A stretch of 64,000 nucleotides of DNA from CAVRCA01 sp965218045 (GTDB lineage: Bacteria > Pseudomonadota > Alphaproteobacteria > Acetobacterales > Acetobacteraceae): the NCBI GenBank assembly GCA_965218045.1, contig CBDCJX010000009.1, positions 186,001 through 250,000 of the forward strand, read 5' to 3'. A model generated the notes under the pieces. That model searched no databases and was not told the origin of the DNA. It saw only the letters and a program-made list of their open reading frames with translations. Shown piece by piece: positions 1 to 7,160 of the stretch (the stretch's first letter is position 1; every line of letters starts with the position of its first letter). Both the position numbers and the translations under genes were made by a program.

Positions 1-864
1 GCCGATCCCGCGCTGCGCCGCGTCGCCCGATTGCAGGATGCCGTGCTGCTTCATCGCCTCGCGGCCATAGCCGATCAACTCATCCGTCATCTCCGGGTTG
101 GCCTGCTTGATCAGCGCGTTGCCGGGTGCCGGGTCGCCGTCGAGATAGGAGTGCCAGCCCTCGATCGAGGCGTTGACGAAGCGCTGCACCAGGTCGGGCT
201 GCTCCGCGATCAGCTTGTCCGAGGTGCCGATCAGGCTGCCATAGCCGGTATAGCCGGCATCGGCGATCAGCAGCACCACCGGCTGCTCGCCGGTGGCCTG
301 GTGGATCGAGAACGGCTCGGAGCCGAGAAAGCCCTGCTGGATCGCCTGCTTGTCGGCGAGGAAGGGCTGCATGTTGAACGTGTAGGGACGCACCTGCGCG
401 TCGGTGTAGCCGAACCGCGCCTTGAGGAAGTTCCACCAGCCGGCGCGGGTGTCGGCGCTGATCATGATCGGCTTGCCGCGCATCGCCGCGAAACTGTCGT
501 TGCCGGCACCGGCGTGGGCGATCAGCACCGCGGGGTCTTTCTGGAACATCGCCGCCACCGCGCGATAGGGCACGTCCTGTTGCACCAGGTTGAGCGCGAG
601 CAGGCTGTTGGAGATGATCGCCAAGTCGAGCCGCCCGGCGACCAGACGCTGCACGTGGTTGACCTGCGGCCCGCCCTGCTCGATCGAGACGTCGAGCCCG
701 TGCTTGCGGTAGATGCCGGTCGCGATCGCCTGATAGAAGCCGCCGTATTCGGCCTCCGCGCTCCAGTCGATCCCGAACCGGATTTTTTCCTGTGCCCATG
801 CCGGCCACGCCGCGCAGAGCGCGAGCAAACAGAGGGCAAGAGCCCTCGCCCCGCCGATCACCAT
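1..864 (-). CDS. ABC transporter substrate-binding protein, NMT1/THI5-like (3' part missing)
   Basis: Periplasmic binding protein of the SsuA/ThiY/NMT1 group, which delivers small organic ligands (sulfonates, nitrate or thiamin-pyrimidine precursors) to an ABC importer. The 288 visible residues start at ATG 864 behind a GGGGAG ribosome site. They open with a signal peptide ending AWA before QEKIRFG, then the family-typical stretch FGIDWSAEAEYGGFYQA, GIYRKHGLDV and a SNSLLAL pocket region. The frame stays open to base 1, so the C-terminus lies outside the window. It is divergent from the SDR at 923. The ligand cannot be told from sequence, and no permease or ATPase is visible here. Confidence 0.85.
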   Translation of the reverse strand, partial: MVIGGARALALCLLALCAAWPAWAQEKIRFGIDWSAEAEYGGFYQAIATGIYRKHGLDVSIEQGGPQVNHVQRLVAGRLDLAIISNSLLALNLVQQDVPYRAVAAMFQKDPAVLIAHAGAGNDSFAAMRGKPIMISADTRAGWWNFLKARFGYTDAQVRPYTFNMQPFLADKQAIQQGFLGSEPFSIHQATGEQPVVLLIADAGYTGYGSLIGTSDKLIAEQPDLVQRFVNASIEGWHSYLDGDPAPGNALIKQANPEMTDELIGYGREAMKQHGILQSGDAAQRGIG

Positions 865-922
865 GCGTCATCTCCCCTGCGACATGCCGTATGATTAGGC
901 CGGATAGCGGCGGATCGGCTAT

Positions 923-1669
923 ATGCGACATATGACCGCATCGGGCATCCGCTTCGGCCTCGCGGGCCGGCGCGCCATCGTCACCGGCCATCGTGGCGGC
1001 ATCGGCGCGGCGATCGCGGCGACGTTCGCGGCCGACGGCGCCGAGGTGATCGGGCTCGACCTGCCCGAGTTCGACCTTGCCGACATCGCCAGCCTTCAGG
1101 CGCGCGCCGAGGCGCTGGTGGACGAGCGCGGGCCGGTCGATATCCTGGTCAACAATGCCGGGGTGACGGTGCTCGGCAGCGTGCTGGAGACGCCGCCCGA
1201 GGAGGTCGAACGCGTGTTCCGGGTAAATTTTCTTGCCCCCTACACGCTGATGCGCGCGGCGCTCCCCGGCATGATCGAACGCCAGCGCGGCGCCATCGTG
1301 AACATCGCCAGCGACCAGGCGTTGATCGGCAAACAGGTCAGCGCTGCCTACGGTGCCAGTAAGGGTGCGCTGGCCCAGCTTTCCCGCAGCGCCGCGCTGG
1401 ACTGGGCGCGCCACAACATCCGGGTGAACTGCATCGCGCCGGGCAGCACGGATACGCCGATGCTCGGCCTGGTGATCCGCGAGCTGGCGTCGCGCTACCC
1501 GGATCGCTTCGCTGCCTCATCCGACGCGGCGTATCGCGGCGCGGTGCCGCTCGGCCGCTTCGCCGACCCGTCCGAGATCGCCGCCGCGGTCGCGTTCCTC
1601 GCCTCCGACGCGGCCTCGTTCATCACTGGCGTCGTGCTCCCGGTCGATGGCGGCGGCACGGCGCAATGA
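923..1669 (+). CDS. SDR family NAD(P)-dependent oxidoreductase
   Basis: Classical short-chain dehydrogenase of 248 residues. It has the Rossmann dinucleotide motif TGHRGGIG near residue 20, the structural NNAG motif, and the catalytic Ser with YGASK in the second half. It ends with the usual VLPVDGGG tail. The family reduces or oxidises ketone/alcohol groups with NAD(P)H; the substrate here is unknown. Two in-frame ATGs (923 and 932) are possible and neither has a strong ribosome site. It heads a tightly spaced run (SDR, SDR, DUF1491, selA, selC), with the next gene 10 nt downstream, which suggests one transcript. Confidence 0.88.
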   Translation: MRHMTASGIRFGLAGRRAIVTGHRGGIGAAIAATFAADGAEVIGLDLPEFDLADIASLQARAEALVDERGPVDILVNNAGVTVLGSVLETPPEEVERVFRVNFLAPYTLMRAALPGMIERQRGAIVNIASDQALIGKQVSAAYGASKGALAQLSRSAALDWARHNIRVNCIAPGSTDTPMLGLVIRELASRYPDRFAASSDAAYRGAVPLGRFADPSEIAAAVAFLASDAASFITGVVLPVDGGGTAQ

Positions 1670-1679
1670 GCGCAGGCCG

Positions 1680-2381
1680 ATGAAAGCGGCGGTGGTGACC
1701 GGGGGCACCGGCGGCATCGGTCGTGCCGTGGCGAGCAGGCTGGCGGATGAAGGGTTCGCGGTGATCGCCGCCGCCCGCCGCGCCCCGGACGAGCGGCTGC
1801 CGGACGGGGTGCGCTTCGCCGCCTGCGACGTGGCGGACGCAAGCGCGGTGGCGGCGCTGTTTGGCGATATCGGCCGTGTGGACGTGCTGGTGAACGCCGC
1901 CGGCATCGCGGGCGCCAATGCGCTCGATGGTGACGACGCGCTGTGGCATGCGATCATCGCCAGCGACCTGCACGGCACCTATCACTGCTGCAAGGCCGCG
2001 TTGGCGCGGTTGCCGGATGGCGCGGGGCGGATCGTCAACATCGCCTCGGTGCTCGGGCTGCGGGGCGTGGCGGACCAGACCGCGTATTGCGCCGCCAAGC
2101 ACGGCGTGGTCGGGCTCACCCGCGCCTTGGCGTTGGCCCTCGCGCCACGGCGGATCACGGTGAACGCCATCTGCCCCGGCTGGGTAGCGACCGGCATGGC
2201 CGAGCAGCGCTTCGCCGAACTCGGCATCGACGCAGCCGAGGCCGCCGCCGGCATGCCGATCGGGCGCCTCACCACCCCCGACGAGGTGGCCGCGATCGTC
2301 GCGTTCCTGATCGGCCCGGGTGCGGCGAGCATCACCGGGCACGCGCTGCCGGTCGATGGCGGCAGCCTGGCGCTGCCCTGA
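1680..2381 (+). CDS. SDR family oxidoreductase
   Basis: Second short-chain dehydrogenase, 233 residues from ATG 1680. The open frame extends further 5', but that extension overlaps the previous gene, and the SDR fold begins at MKAAVVTGGTGGIG, so 1680 is preferred. It shows TGGTGGIG for cofactor binding, NAAGIAG, a catalytic YCAAK and the VDGGS ending. It is not a close copy of the preceding SDR, so this looks like a pair of distinct enzymes rather than a recent duplication. Its stop codon overlaps the start of the DUF1491 gene (ATGA), a sign of translational coupling. Substrate unknown. Confidence 0.86.
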   Translation: MKAAVVTGGTGGIGRAVASRLADEGFAVIAAARRAPDERLPDGVRFAACDVADASAVAALFGDIGRVDVLVNAAGIAGANALDGDDALWHAIIASDLHGTYHCCKAALARLPDGAGRIVNIASVLGLRGVADQTAYCAAKHGVVGLTRALALALAPRRITVNAICPGWVATGMAEQRFAELGIDAAEAAAGMPIGRLTTPDEVAAIVAFLIGPGAASITGHALPVDGGSLALP

Positions 2382-2719
2382 TGAGCGGATCGCCGCGGGT
2401 CAAGGCCGGGATGTTCGTCTCGATGGCGCTACGCATGGGCGATCGCGATGGTCGGCCCGGCATGGTGCTGCGCAAGGGCGACCCCGACGCCGGCGGCATC
2501 TTGCTGGTGCTGCGCGGGCGCGAGGGAATGACGGTGCTCTCCCAGGTGCGGGCGGCGGATGGCGAGGCGGCTTGGCTGCGCGGCACCGGCGCCGGCGCGG
2601 TCGACCAGGAGGCGGTCGACGCCTATCTGGCGCGCCAGCTCCGCTTCGATCCCGACCTGTGGATCATCGAGTTCGACGCGCCGGACCTGCTGCCGCCGTT
2701 CGAGGCGCGGATCGTCTGA
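2381..2719 (+). CDS. DUF1491 family protein
   Basis: Small soluble protein of 112 residues matching the DUF1491 pattern: an N-terminal KAGMFVSMALRMGDRDG segment, then GMVLRKGDPDAGGILLVL, an RGREGMTVLSQVR strand, and an acidic C-terminal region with DPDLWIIEFDAP. The family is widespread in Alphaproteobacteria and has no established function. The start ATG overlaps the stop of the upstream SDR, and only 2 nt separate it from selA, so it is very probably co-translated with both. I found this gene by reading the frame; longer overlapping frames obscure it. Confidence 0.82.
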   Translation: MSGSPRVKAGMFVSMALRMGDRDGRPGMVLRKGDPDAGGILLVLRGREGMTVLSQVRAADGEAAWLRGTGAGAVDQEAVDAYLARQLRFDPDLWIIEFDAPDLLPPFEARIV

Positions 2720-2721
2720 GC

Positions 2722-4068
2722 ATGGCGAGCCCGCTGCCATCGCTCGACCTATTGCTGCGCTCGCCCGGCTGCGCCGTGCTGCTCGAGCGCTTCGGGCCAA
2801 GCGCGACCCGCGCGGCGCTGCGCGACGTGCTGGGTCAGCGCCGCGCCGAACGCCGCTTCCCGGCGACCGAGGCGGAGATCGTCGACGTCGCCGCCGACGC
2901 GCTGGCGCGACGCTTCGCCGCGGTCCAGCGCCAGGTGTTCAATCTCACCGGCACGGTGCTGCACACCAATCTCGGCCGCGCGCCGCTGCCGGCGGAGGCG
3001 GCCGCGGCGGCGGCGGCGGCGCTGGCGCACCCGACCAATGTCGAGTTCGATCTCGACACCGGCCGGCGTGGCGAGCGCGATGCGGCGGTCGCGTCCCTGC
3101 TCTGCGGCCTCACCGGCGCGGCGGCGGCAACCGTGGTGAACAACAACGCCGCCGCCGTGCTGCTGGTGCTGAACACCCTCGCACTCGGGCGCGAGGTGCC
3201 GGTCTCGCGCGGCGAGCTGGTGGAGATCGGCGGCTCGTTCCGGGTTCCCGCGATCATGGCGCGCGCCGGCACCACCTTGGTCGAGGTCGGCACCACCAAC
3301 CGGACCCATCCGCGCGACTACCGCGACGCGATCGGGCGGCAGACCGCGCTGCTGATGCGGGTGCATCCGTCGAACTACGCGGTCGCCGGGTTCACCGCGA
3401 CGGTGCCGCTTGCCGAGCTTGCCGAGATCGCGCACGCCGCCGACCTGCCGCTGGTCGAGGATCTCGGCAGCGGCAGTTTGGTAGATCTCGCTCGCTGGGG
3501 CCTGCCGCACGAGCCGATGCCGTACGACTCCCTGGCGGCGGGGGCCGATCTTGTCACCTTCTCCGGCGACAAGCTGCTGGGCGGGCCGCAAGCCGGGCTG
3601 GTCATCGGTCGGCCCGAGCTGATCGCGCGGCTTAACGCCAACCCGCTGAAACGGGCACTGCGGCTCGACAAGGCGCGGCTCGCCGCGCTGGAGGCGGTGC
3701 TGCTGCTCTATCTCAGGCCCGAGACCCTGGCCGAACGGCTGCCCACCTTGCGCTTGCTGACCCGCCCGCTCGAGGCGATCCGCGCCACCGCCGAGCGGGT
3801 TGCCGCCGAGCTCGGCGTCGCGTTCGCGGACCGCGCGGTCGCGGTCGCGCCCTGTCGCAGCCAGATCGGCTCCGGCGCGCTGCCGGTCGATCTGCTGCCA
3901 TCCTTCGCGGTGACACTGGGCGGGGCGGGCCTCGACGAGCTGAGTGCTACCTTTCGCAAGCTGCCGGTTCCCGTCATCGGTCGCCTTGGCGAGCGACGGC
4001 TATGGCTCGACTGCCGTTGCCTGGAGCCGGACGATGAGCCAGGGTTCCTTGGCCAGTTGGCAAGGTAA
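2722..4068 (+). CDS. selA: L-seryl-tRNA(Sec) selenium transferase
   Basis: PLP-dependent enzyme that converts seryl-tRNA(Sec) to selenocysteinyl-tRNA(Sec) using selenophosphate. The 448-residue length is normal for the family. Visible landmarks are QVFNLTGTVLHTNLGRAPL in the N-terminal part, VVNNNAAAVLLVL, EIGGSFRVPAIM, and FSGDKLLGGPQAG with the PLP-binding lysine at about residue 284. The C-terminus carries the LPVDLLPSFAVTL element. The start ATG at 2722 is 2 nt after the DUF1491 stop. The TAA stop at 4066-4068 abuts the first base of the tRNA-Sec gene. selB and selD are not in the window. Confidence 0.96.
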   Translation: MASPLPSLDLLLRSPGCAVLLERFGPSATRAALRDVLGQRRAERRFPATEAEIVDVAADALARRFAAVQRQVFNLTGTVLHTNLGRAPLPAEAAAAAAAALAHPTNVEFDLDTGRRGERDAAVASLLCGLTGAAAATVVNNNAAAVLLVLNTLALGREVPVSRGELVEIGGSFRVPAIMARAGTTLVEVGTTNRTHPRDYRDAIGRQTALLMRVHPSNYAVAGFTATVPLAELAEIAHAADLPLVEDLGSGSLVDLARWGLPHEPMPYDSLAAGADLVTFSGDKLLGGPQAGLVIGRPELIARLNANPLKRALRLDKARLAALEAVLLLYLRPETLAERLPTLRLLTRPLEAIRATAERVAAELGVAFADRAVAVAPCRSQIGSGALPVDLLPSFAVTLGGAGLDELSATFRKLPVPVIGRLGERRLWLDCRCLEPDDEPGFLGQLAR

Positions 4069-4161
4069 GGAGGAGAAGCGGTCCCGGTGGGCCGGCCGGT
4101 CTTCAAAACCGGTTGGGGCTGCTTTGCGGCTCCGGGTAGGTTCGACTCCTGCTCTCTTCCG
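4069..4161 (+). tRNA. selC: tRNA-Sec (anticodon TCA)
   Basis: Selenocysteine tRNA recognised by folding. It has an 8-bp acceptor stem (4069-4076 with 4153-4160, one G-U pair) and a 6-bp D stem with a 4-nt loop (4079-4084, CGGT, 4089-4094). The anticodon stem-loop has loop CTTCAAA at 4101-4107 and TCA at 4103-4105. A long variable arm and a 5-bp T stem with TTCGACT loop follow. The extended acceptor, long D stem and large variable arm are diagnostic for tRNA-Sec. Discriminator G is 4161. The next bases are CCC, so the CCA end appears not to be encoded. It starts on the base after the selA stop. Confidence 0.95.
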
Positions 4162-4283
4162 CCCTGCCCGACCCTCCCTGCCCGACCCGCCCTGCCCGAC
4201 CCTCCCTGCCCGACCCGCCCTGCCCGACCCTCCCTGCCCGACCCGCCCTGCCCGACCCTCCCTGCCCGACCCGCCCTGCCCGA
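4161..4283 (+). repeat. 14-bp tandem repeat, nine copies, directly after selC
   Basis: The core CTGCCCGA recurs with exact 14-bp spacing at 4164, 4178, 4192, 4206, 4220, 4234, 4248, 4262 and 4276. The 6 bases between cores alternate between CCCTCC and CCCGCC, giving a 28-bp higher-order unit. The array begins inside the 3' terminal bases of tRNA-Sec with no spacer. Pro/Arg- and Gly/Arg-rich open frames across it on both strands are by-products of the repeat and are not treated as genes. The remaining sequence to the next gene (4284-4446) shows only the ribosome site of the OmpA gene. Confidence 0.93.
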
Positions 4284-4446
4284 CGCGAATGTGGCGTTGT
4301 GGCAACAGTGAGGAAAAAGCGCATCACATAGGCTTCTCAACGCCGGCGTAGGTGATAGCCTGCATTTCACCCGAGCGGCTGGCACGCGATCCGGCGTCCA
4401 TCCTCGGCTTGCGGATCGCAACGTCAGAGAGTTGAGGAGAAAACGG

Positions 4447-5601
4447 ATGAAGTTTCGGAGCAAGCTTCTGGCGGCGACCGTGCTGGCGGTGCCCGGCTTG
4501 ACCTTGACCGGGCTGACCGCGCCTGCGGCCGCCCAGCCAGTTCAACCGGTGTCGGGTATCTACATCGGCGGCGGCATCGGCGCGAATTTCATGCAGGACG
4601 AGTCGATCAATTTTGGCACGGGGGCCTTTGCCGGCCAGGGCAGGCTGTTCAATTCCGACCAGTTGTCGCTCGACACCGGGTTCGTTGGCCTGGCCAGCGT
4701 CGGCTATGGATTTGGCAACGGCCTCCGCGTCGAGATCGAGGGAAACTACCGCAACAACAGCATCGGTGAACTGAACGGGGCGGCCAGCCGATTCGGTCCG
4801 GTGAGAGCCGGTGGCACCGAGCAGAAATACGGCGCCATGGCCAATGTGTTGTATGATCTCGCCTTCATCCCGTACGTTCACCCGTATGTCGGCGTTGGCG
4901 CCGGCTATGTGTGGTCGAACTTCTCGTCATTTCGGGCCTACGACAACGTCGGGACCGAACTCCGCGCCGATGACACGGACGGCTCGTTCGCGGCGCAGGG
5001 CATCCTCGGCCTGGCCTTCCCCGTGGCGCCCGTCCCGGGCCTGGCCCTCACGCTGGAATATCGTTTCCTGGCGCTGGTGCAGGACCGTGACTACAAGGGC
5101 AGTCTGGCTTCGTTTGGCCGGGGCGGCGTGGCCCCAGGCATCTTCTCCAGCACCGTGAGAGCGAGCGACGACTACAACCACAGCGTCTTGGTCGGCGTCC
5201 GCTACGCCTTCAACGCCGCGCCCCCGCCCGTCGTGGTCGCCCCGGCGGCGCCGGCGCCGGCGGTGCAGCCCGCCCGCTCCTACCTCGTGTTCTTCGACTG
5301 GGACCGCTACAACCTGACCGACCGGGCGCGCCAGATCGTGCGTGAGGCGGCGGAGAACTCCACCCGGGTGCAGTACACCCAGATCAAGGTCAACGGTTAC
5401 ACCGACACCTCCGGCACGCCGCGATACAATCAGCGGCTCTCGATCCGGCGCGCGGAGACCGTTGCGGCCGAGCTTGTCAAGAACGGCGTGGCACGCAACG
5501 CGATCAGCATCCAGGGCTTCGGCGAGACGCATCTGCTGGTTCCGACCGGACCCAATGTGCGCGAGCCGCAGAACCGACGGGTGGAAATTATCATTCAGTA
5601 A
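4447..5601 (+). CDS. OmpA family outer-membrane protein (first of three)
   Basis: Outer-membrane protein of 384 residues. The start is ATG 4447, behind GAGGAG, five codons inside the open frame. It has a signal peptide ending APAAAQ, then an N-terminal beta-barrel with IYIGGGIGANF, YGFGNGLRVEIEGNYR and PYVGVGAGYVW as typical OmpA-barrel strands. An Ala/Pro hinge near residue 265 leads to a C-terminal OmpA/Pal peptidoglycan-binding domain (YLVFFDWDRYNLTDRARQIV, NGYTDTSG, NQRLSIRRAE, NRRVEIII). It probably tethers the outer membrane to the cell wall. Two similar genes follow in the same orientation, and the second has exactly the same length. Confidence 0.93.
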   Translation: MKFRSKLLAATVLAVPGLTLTGLTAPAAAQPVQPVSGIYIGGGIGANFMQDESINFGTGAFAGQGRLFNSDQLSLDTGFVGLASVGYGFGNGLRVEIEGNYRNNSIGELNGAASRFGPVRAGGTEQKYGAMANVLYDLAFIPYVHPYVGVGAGYVWSNFSSFRAYDNVGTELRADDTDGSFAAQGILGLAFPVAPVPGLALTLEYRFLALVQDRDYKGSLASFGRGGVAPGIFSSTVRASDDYNHSVLVGVRYAFNAAPPPVVVAPAAPAPAVQPARSYLVFFDWDRYNLTDRARQIVREAAENSTRVQYTQIKVNGYTDTSGTPRYNQRLSIRRAETVAAELVKNGVARNAISIQGFGETHLLVPTGPNVREPQNRRVEIIIQ

Positions 5602-5628
5602 CCTCGCGGATATTTACTGGATTTTTAC

Positions 5629-5659
5629 GAAGGGGCGCCGAGGGGCGCCCCTTCCTTTT
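5629..5659 (+). terminator. Rho-independent terminator after first OmpA gene
   Basis: Perfect 11-bp GC-rich hairpin, GAAGGGGCGCC at 5629-5639 and GGCGCCCCTTC at 5644-5654, with a 4-nt loop, followed by CTTTT. It lies 28 nt after the stop codon and would end transcripts of the first OmpA gene. Confidence 0.85.
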
Positions 5660-5826
5660 GTGGCTGTTGCGTGGCGAACACAGAGCGGGGGAATAAGCCA
5701 CTCCTCGCGCAACCGTGGCGCCAAAGGATGCTGCACTTGCGTTATCTCGCCCATATGAAAGCGCCGAGACGGGGCGTCGCCGTGGCGTTCACCGTCGCTT
5801 TCCTACGTAAGACAGGAGTTTGGGTT

Positions 5827-6981
5827 ATGCGTTTTCGAGGGGTGCTACTGGCGGCGACCGTGCTTGCCGCGCCGTTCGCGGTGCACGCGCAGCAGATCAC
5901 CGGCCTTTACGTCGGTGCTGGCGCCGGCGTGAATTTCCGTCAGGAACAGAACGTTCGCGGCCTCAATTTCGTCGCCGGCCCAGGTGCTGGCGGGGTGTTC
6001 GGCTCCGGCTTCGCGGGTGTGCCGCTTGGCGTGAACTCCGGCCTGACCAAGCACTACAATGCCGGCGGCGTCGGCGTGTTGTCGGTCGGCTGGGGTTTCG
6101 GCAACGGCCTGCGTGTCGAAGTCGAAGGCAACGCTCGCAGCAATCGCGTGTCGAAGACCAACGGCACGCCGTTCCCCACGGCCTCGGGCGGCAACGAGAT
6201 CACCTACGGGGCAATGGCCAACGTCCTCTATGACCTCGACATCTCGGGCTTCACCGGTGGAGAGATACCGTTGAAGCCCTATGTCGGCGTCGGCGCGGGT
6301 TATGCGTGGACGAACTACGACCGGGTGAAATCGTACGGAACGAATTTCTCCTATTTCTACAAGTCGAACGACACCGACAGCAACTTCGCCTATCAGGCGA
6401 TTGCTGGTCTCGCCTATCCGATCCTGGCAGTCCCTGGCTTGGCGATAACCACCGAATACCGCTTCTTCGGTGTGCTGGACGGCGGCAAGTATCACGGCGC
6501 GATTGACTCGGCGGCTGGCCGCAGCTTCGTCGAGACCAAGGCAGGCAACCAGGCGAACCACAGCATCCTGCTCGGCGTGCGCTACGCCTTCAGCGTCGCC
6601 CCGCTGGCACCCCCCGCACCCGCCCCGATGGCGGCTCCGGCGCCCGCCCCGTCGCGCTCCTACCTCGTGTTCTTCGACTGGGATCGCTACAACCTGACCG
6701 ATCGGGCGCAACAGATCGTTCGCGAGGCGGCCGAGAACTCGACCCGCGTGCAGTACACGCGCATCGAGGTCAACGGCTACACCGACACCTCGGGAACGCC
6801 GAAATACAACCAGGGTCTCTCGATCCGGCGCGCGCAGAGCGTTGCCGCCGAGCTGGTCAAGGACGGCGTGCCGCGCAACGCGATCAGCATCCAAGGCTAC
6901 GGCGAGACCCGCCTGCTGGTCCCGACCGGGCCCAACGTGCGCGAGCCGCAGAACCGGCGCGTGGAGATCATCATCCGCTGA
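5827..6981 (+). CDS. OmpA family outer-membrane protein (second of three)
   Basis: Paralogue of the preceding gene, also 384 residues. The open frame extends 52 codons further upstream, but ATG 5827 has an AGGAG site and begins a proper signal peptide (MRFRGVLLAATVLAAPFAVHA, cleavage near VHAQQ). Barrel landmarks are LYVGAGAGVNF, WGFGNGLRVEVEGNAR and PYVGVGAGYAWTNYD. The hinge is Ala/Pro-rich, and the C-terminal peptidoglycan-binding domain is nearly identical to that of copy one. It differs from copy one mainly in the barrel and surface loops, which is expected for duplicated surface proteins. It has its own terminator, so it is probably a separate unit. Confidence 0.93.
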   Translation: MRFRGVLLAATVLAAPFAVHAQQITGLYVGAGAGVNFRQEQNVRGLNFVAGPGAGGVFGSGFAGVPLGVNSGLTKHYNAGGVGVLSVGWGFGNGLRVEVEGNARSNRVSKTNGTPFPTASGGNEITYGAMANVLYDLDISGFTGGEIPLKPYVGVGAGYAWTNYDRVKSYGTNFSYFYKSNDTDSNFAYQAIAGLAYPILAVPGLAITTEYRFFGVLDGGKYHGAIDSAAGRSFVETKAGNQANHSILLGVRYAFSVAPLAPPAPAPMAAPAPAPSRSYLVFFDWDRYNLTDRAQQIVREAAENSTRVQYTRIEVNGYTDTSGTPKYNQGLSIRRAQSVAAELVKDGVPRNAISIQGYGETRLLVPTGPNVREPQNRRVEIIIR

Positions 6982-7007
6982 GCCAACGCTCATCCGGCTG
7001 ACGAGGG

Positions 7008-7034
7008 ACGGGGCGCCACCTGGCGCCCCGTTCT
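7008..7034 (+). terminator. Hairpin terminator after second OmpA gene
   Basis: Inverted repeat ACGGGGCGCCA (7008-7018) and TGGCGCCCCGT (7021-7031), forming a stem of about 10 bp, 26 nt after the stop codon. Only a short T stretch (TTCTG) follows, so termination may be weaker than after the first copy. Confidence 0.7.
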
Positions 7035-7160
7035 GCGTCCGGCTGTGATAACCGGGTAACAGTTTTCGACCACGGCCATGCTACATACTTCCTGGTCAGG
7101 ATTGCCGTGCTATGCCGCTTTCCTGCGGTGCGGACTCCATCGGACATGGAACGAGGACAG

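Noticed and set aside
80..1414. Long minus-strand open frame of 444 codons
   Set aside because: It overlaps the true binding-protein frame (1-864) and the SDR at 923, and its product is Arg/Ala-rich without domain motifs.
4000..4463. Several frames rich in GRVGQGG or PARPSLP on both strands
   Set aside because: They are translations of the 14-bp tandem repeat and of tRNA-Sec, not proteins.
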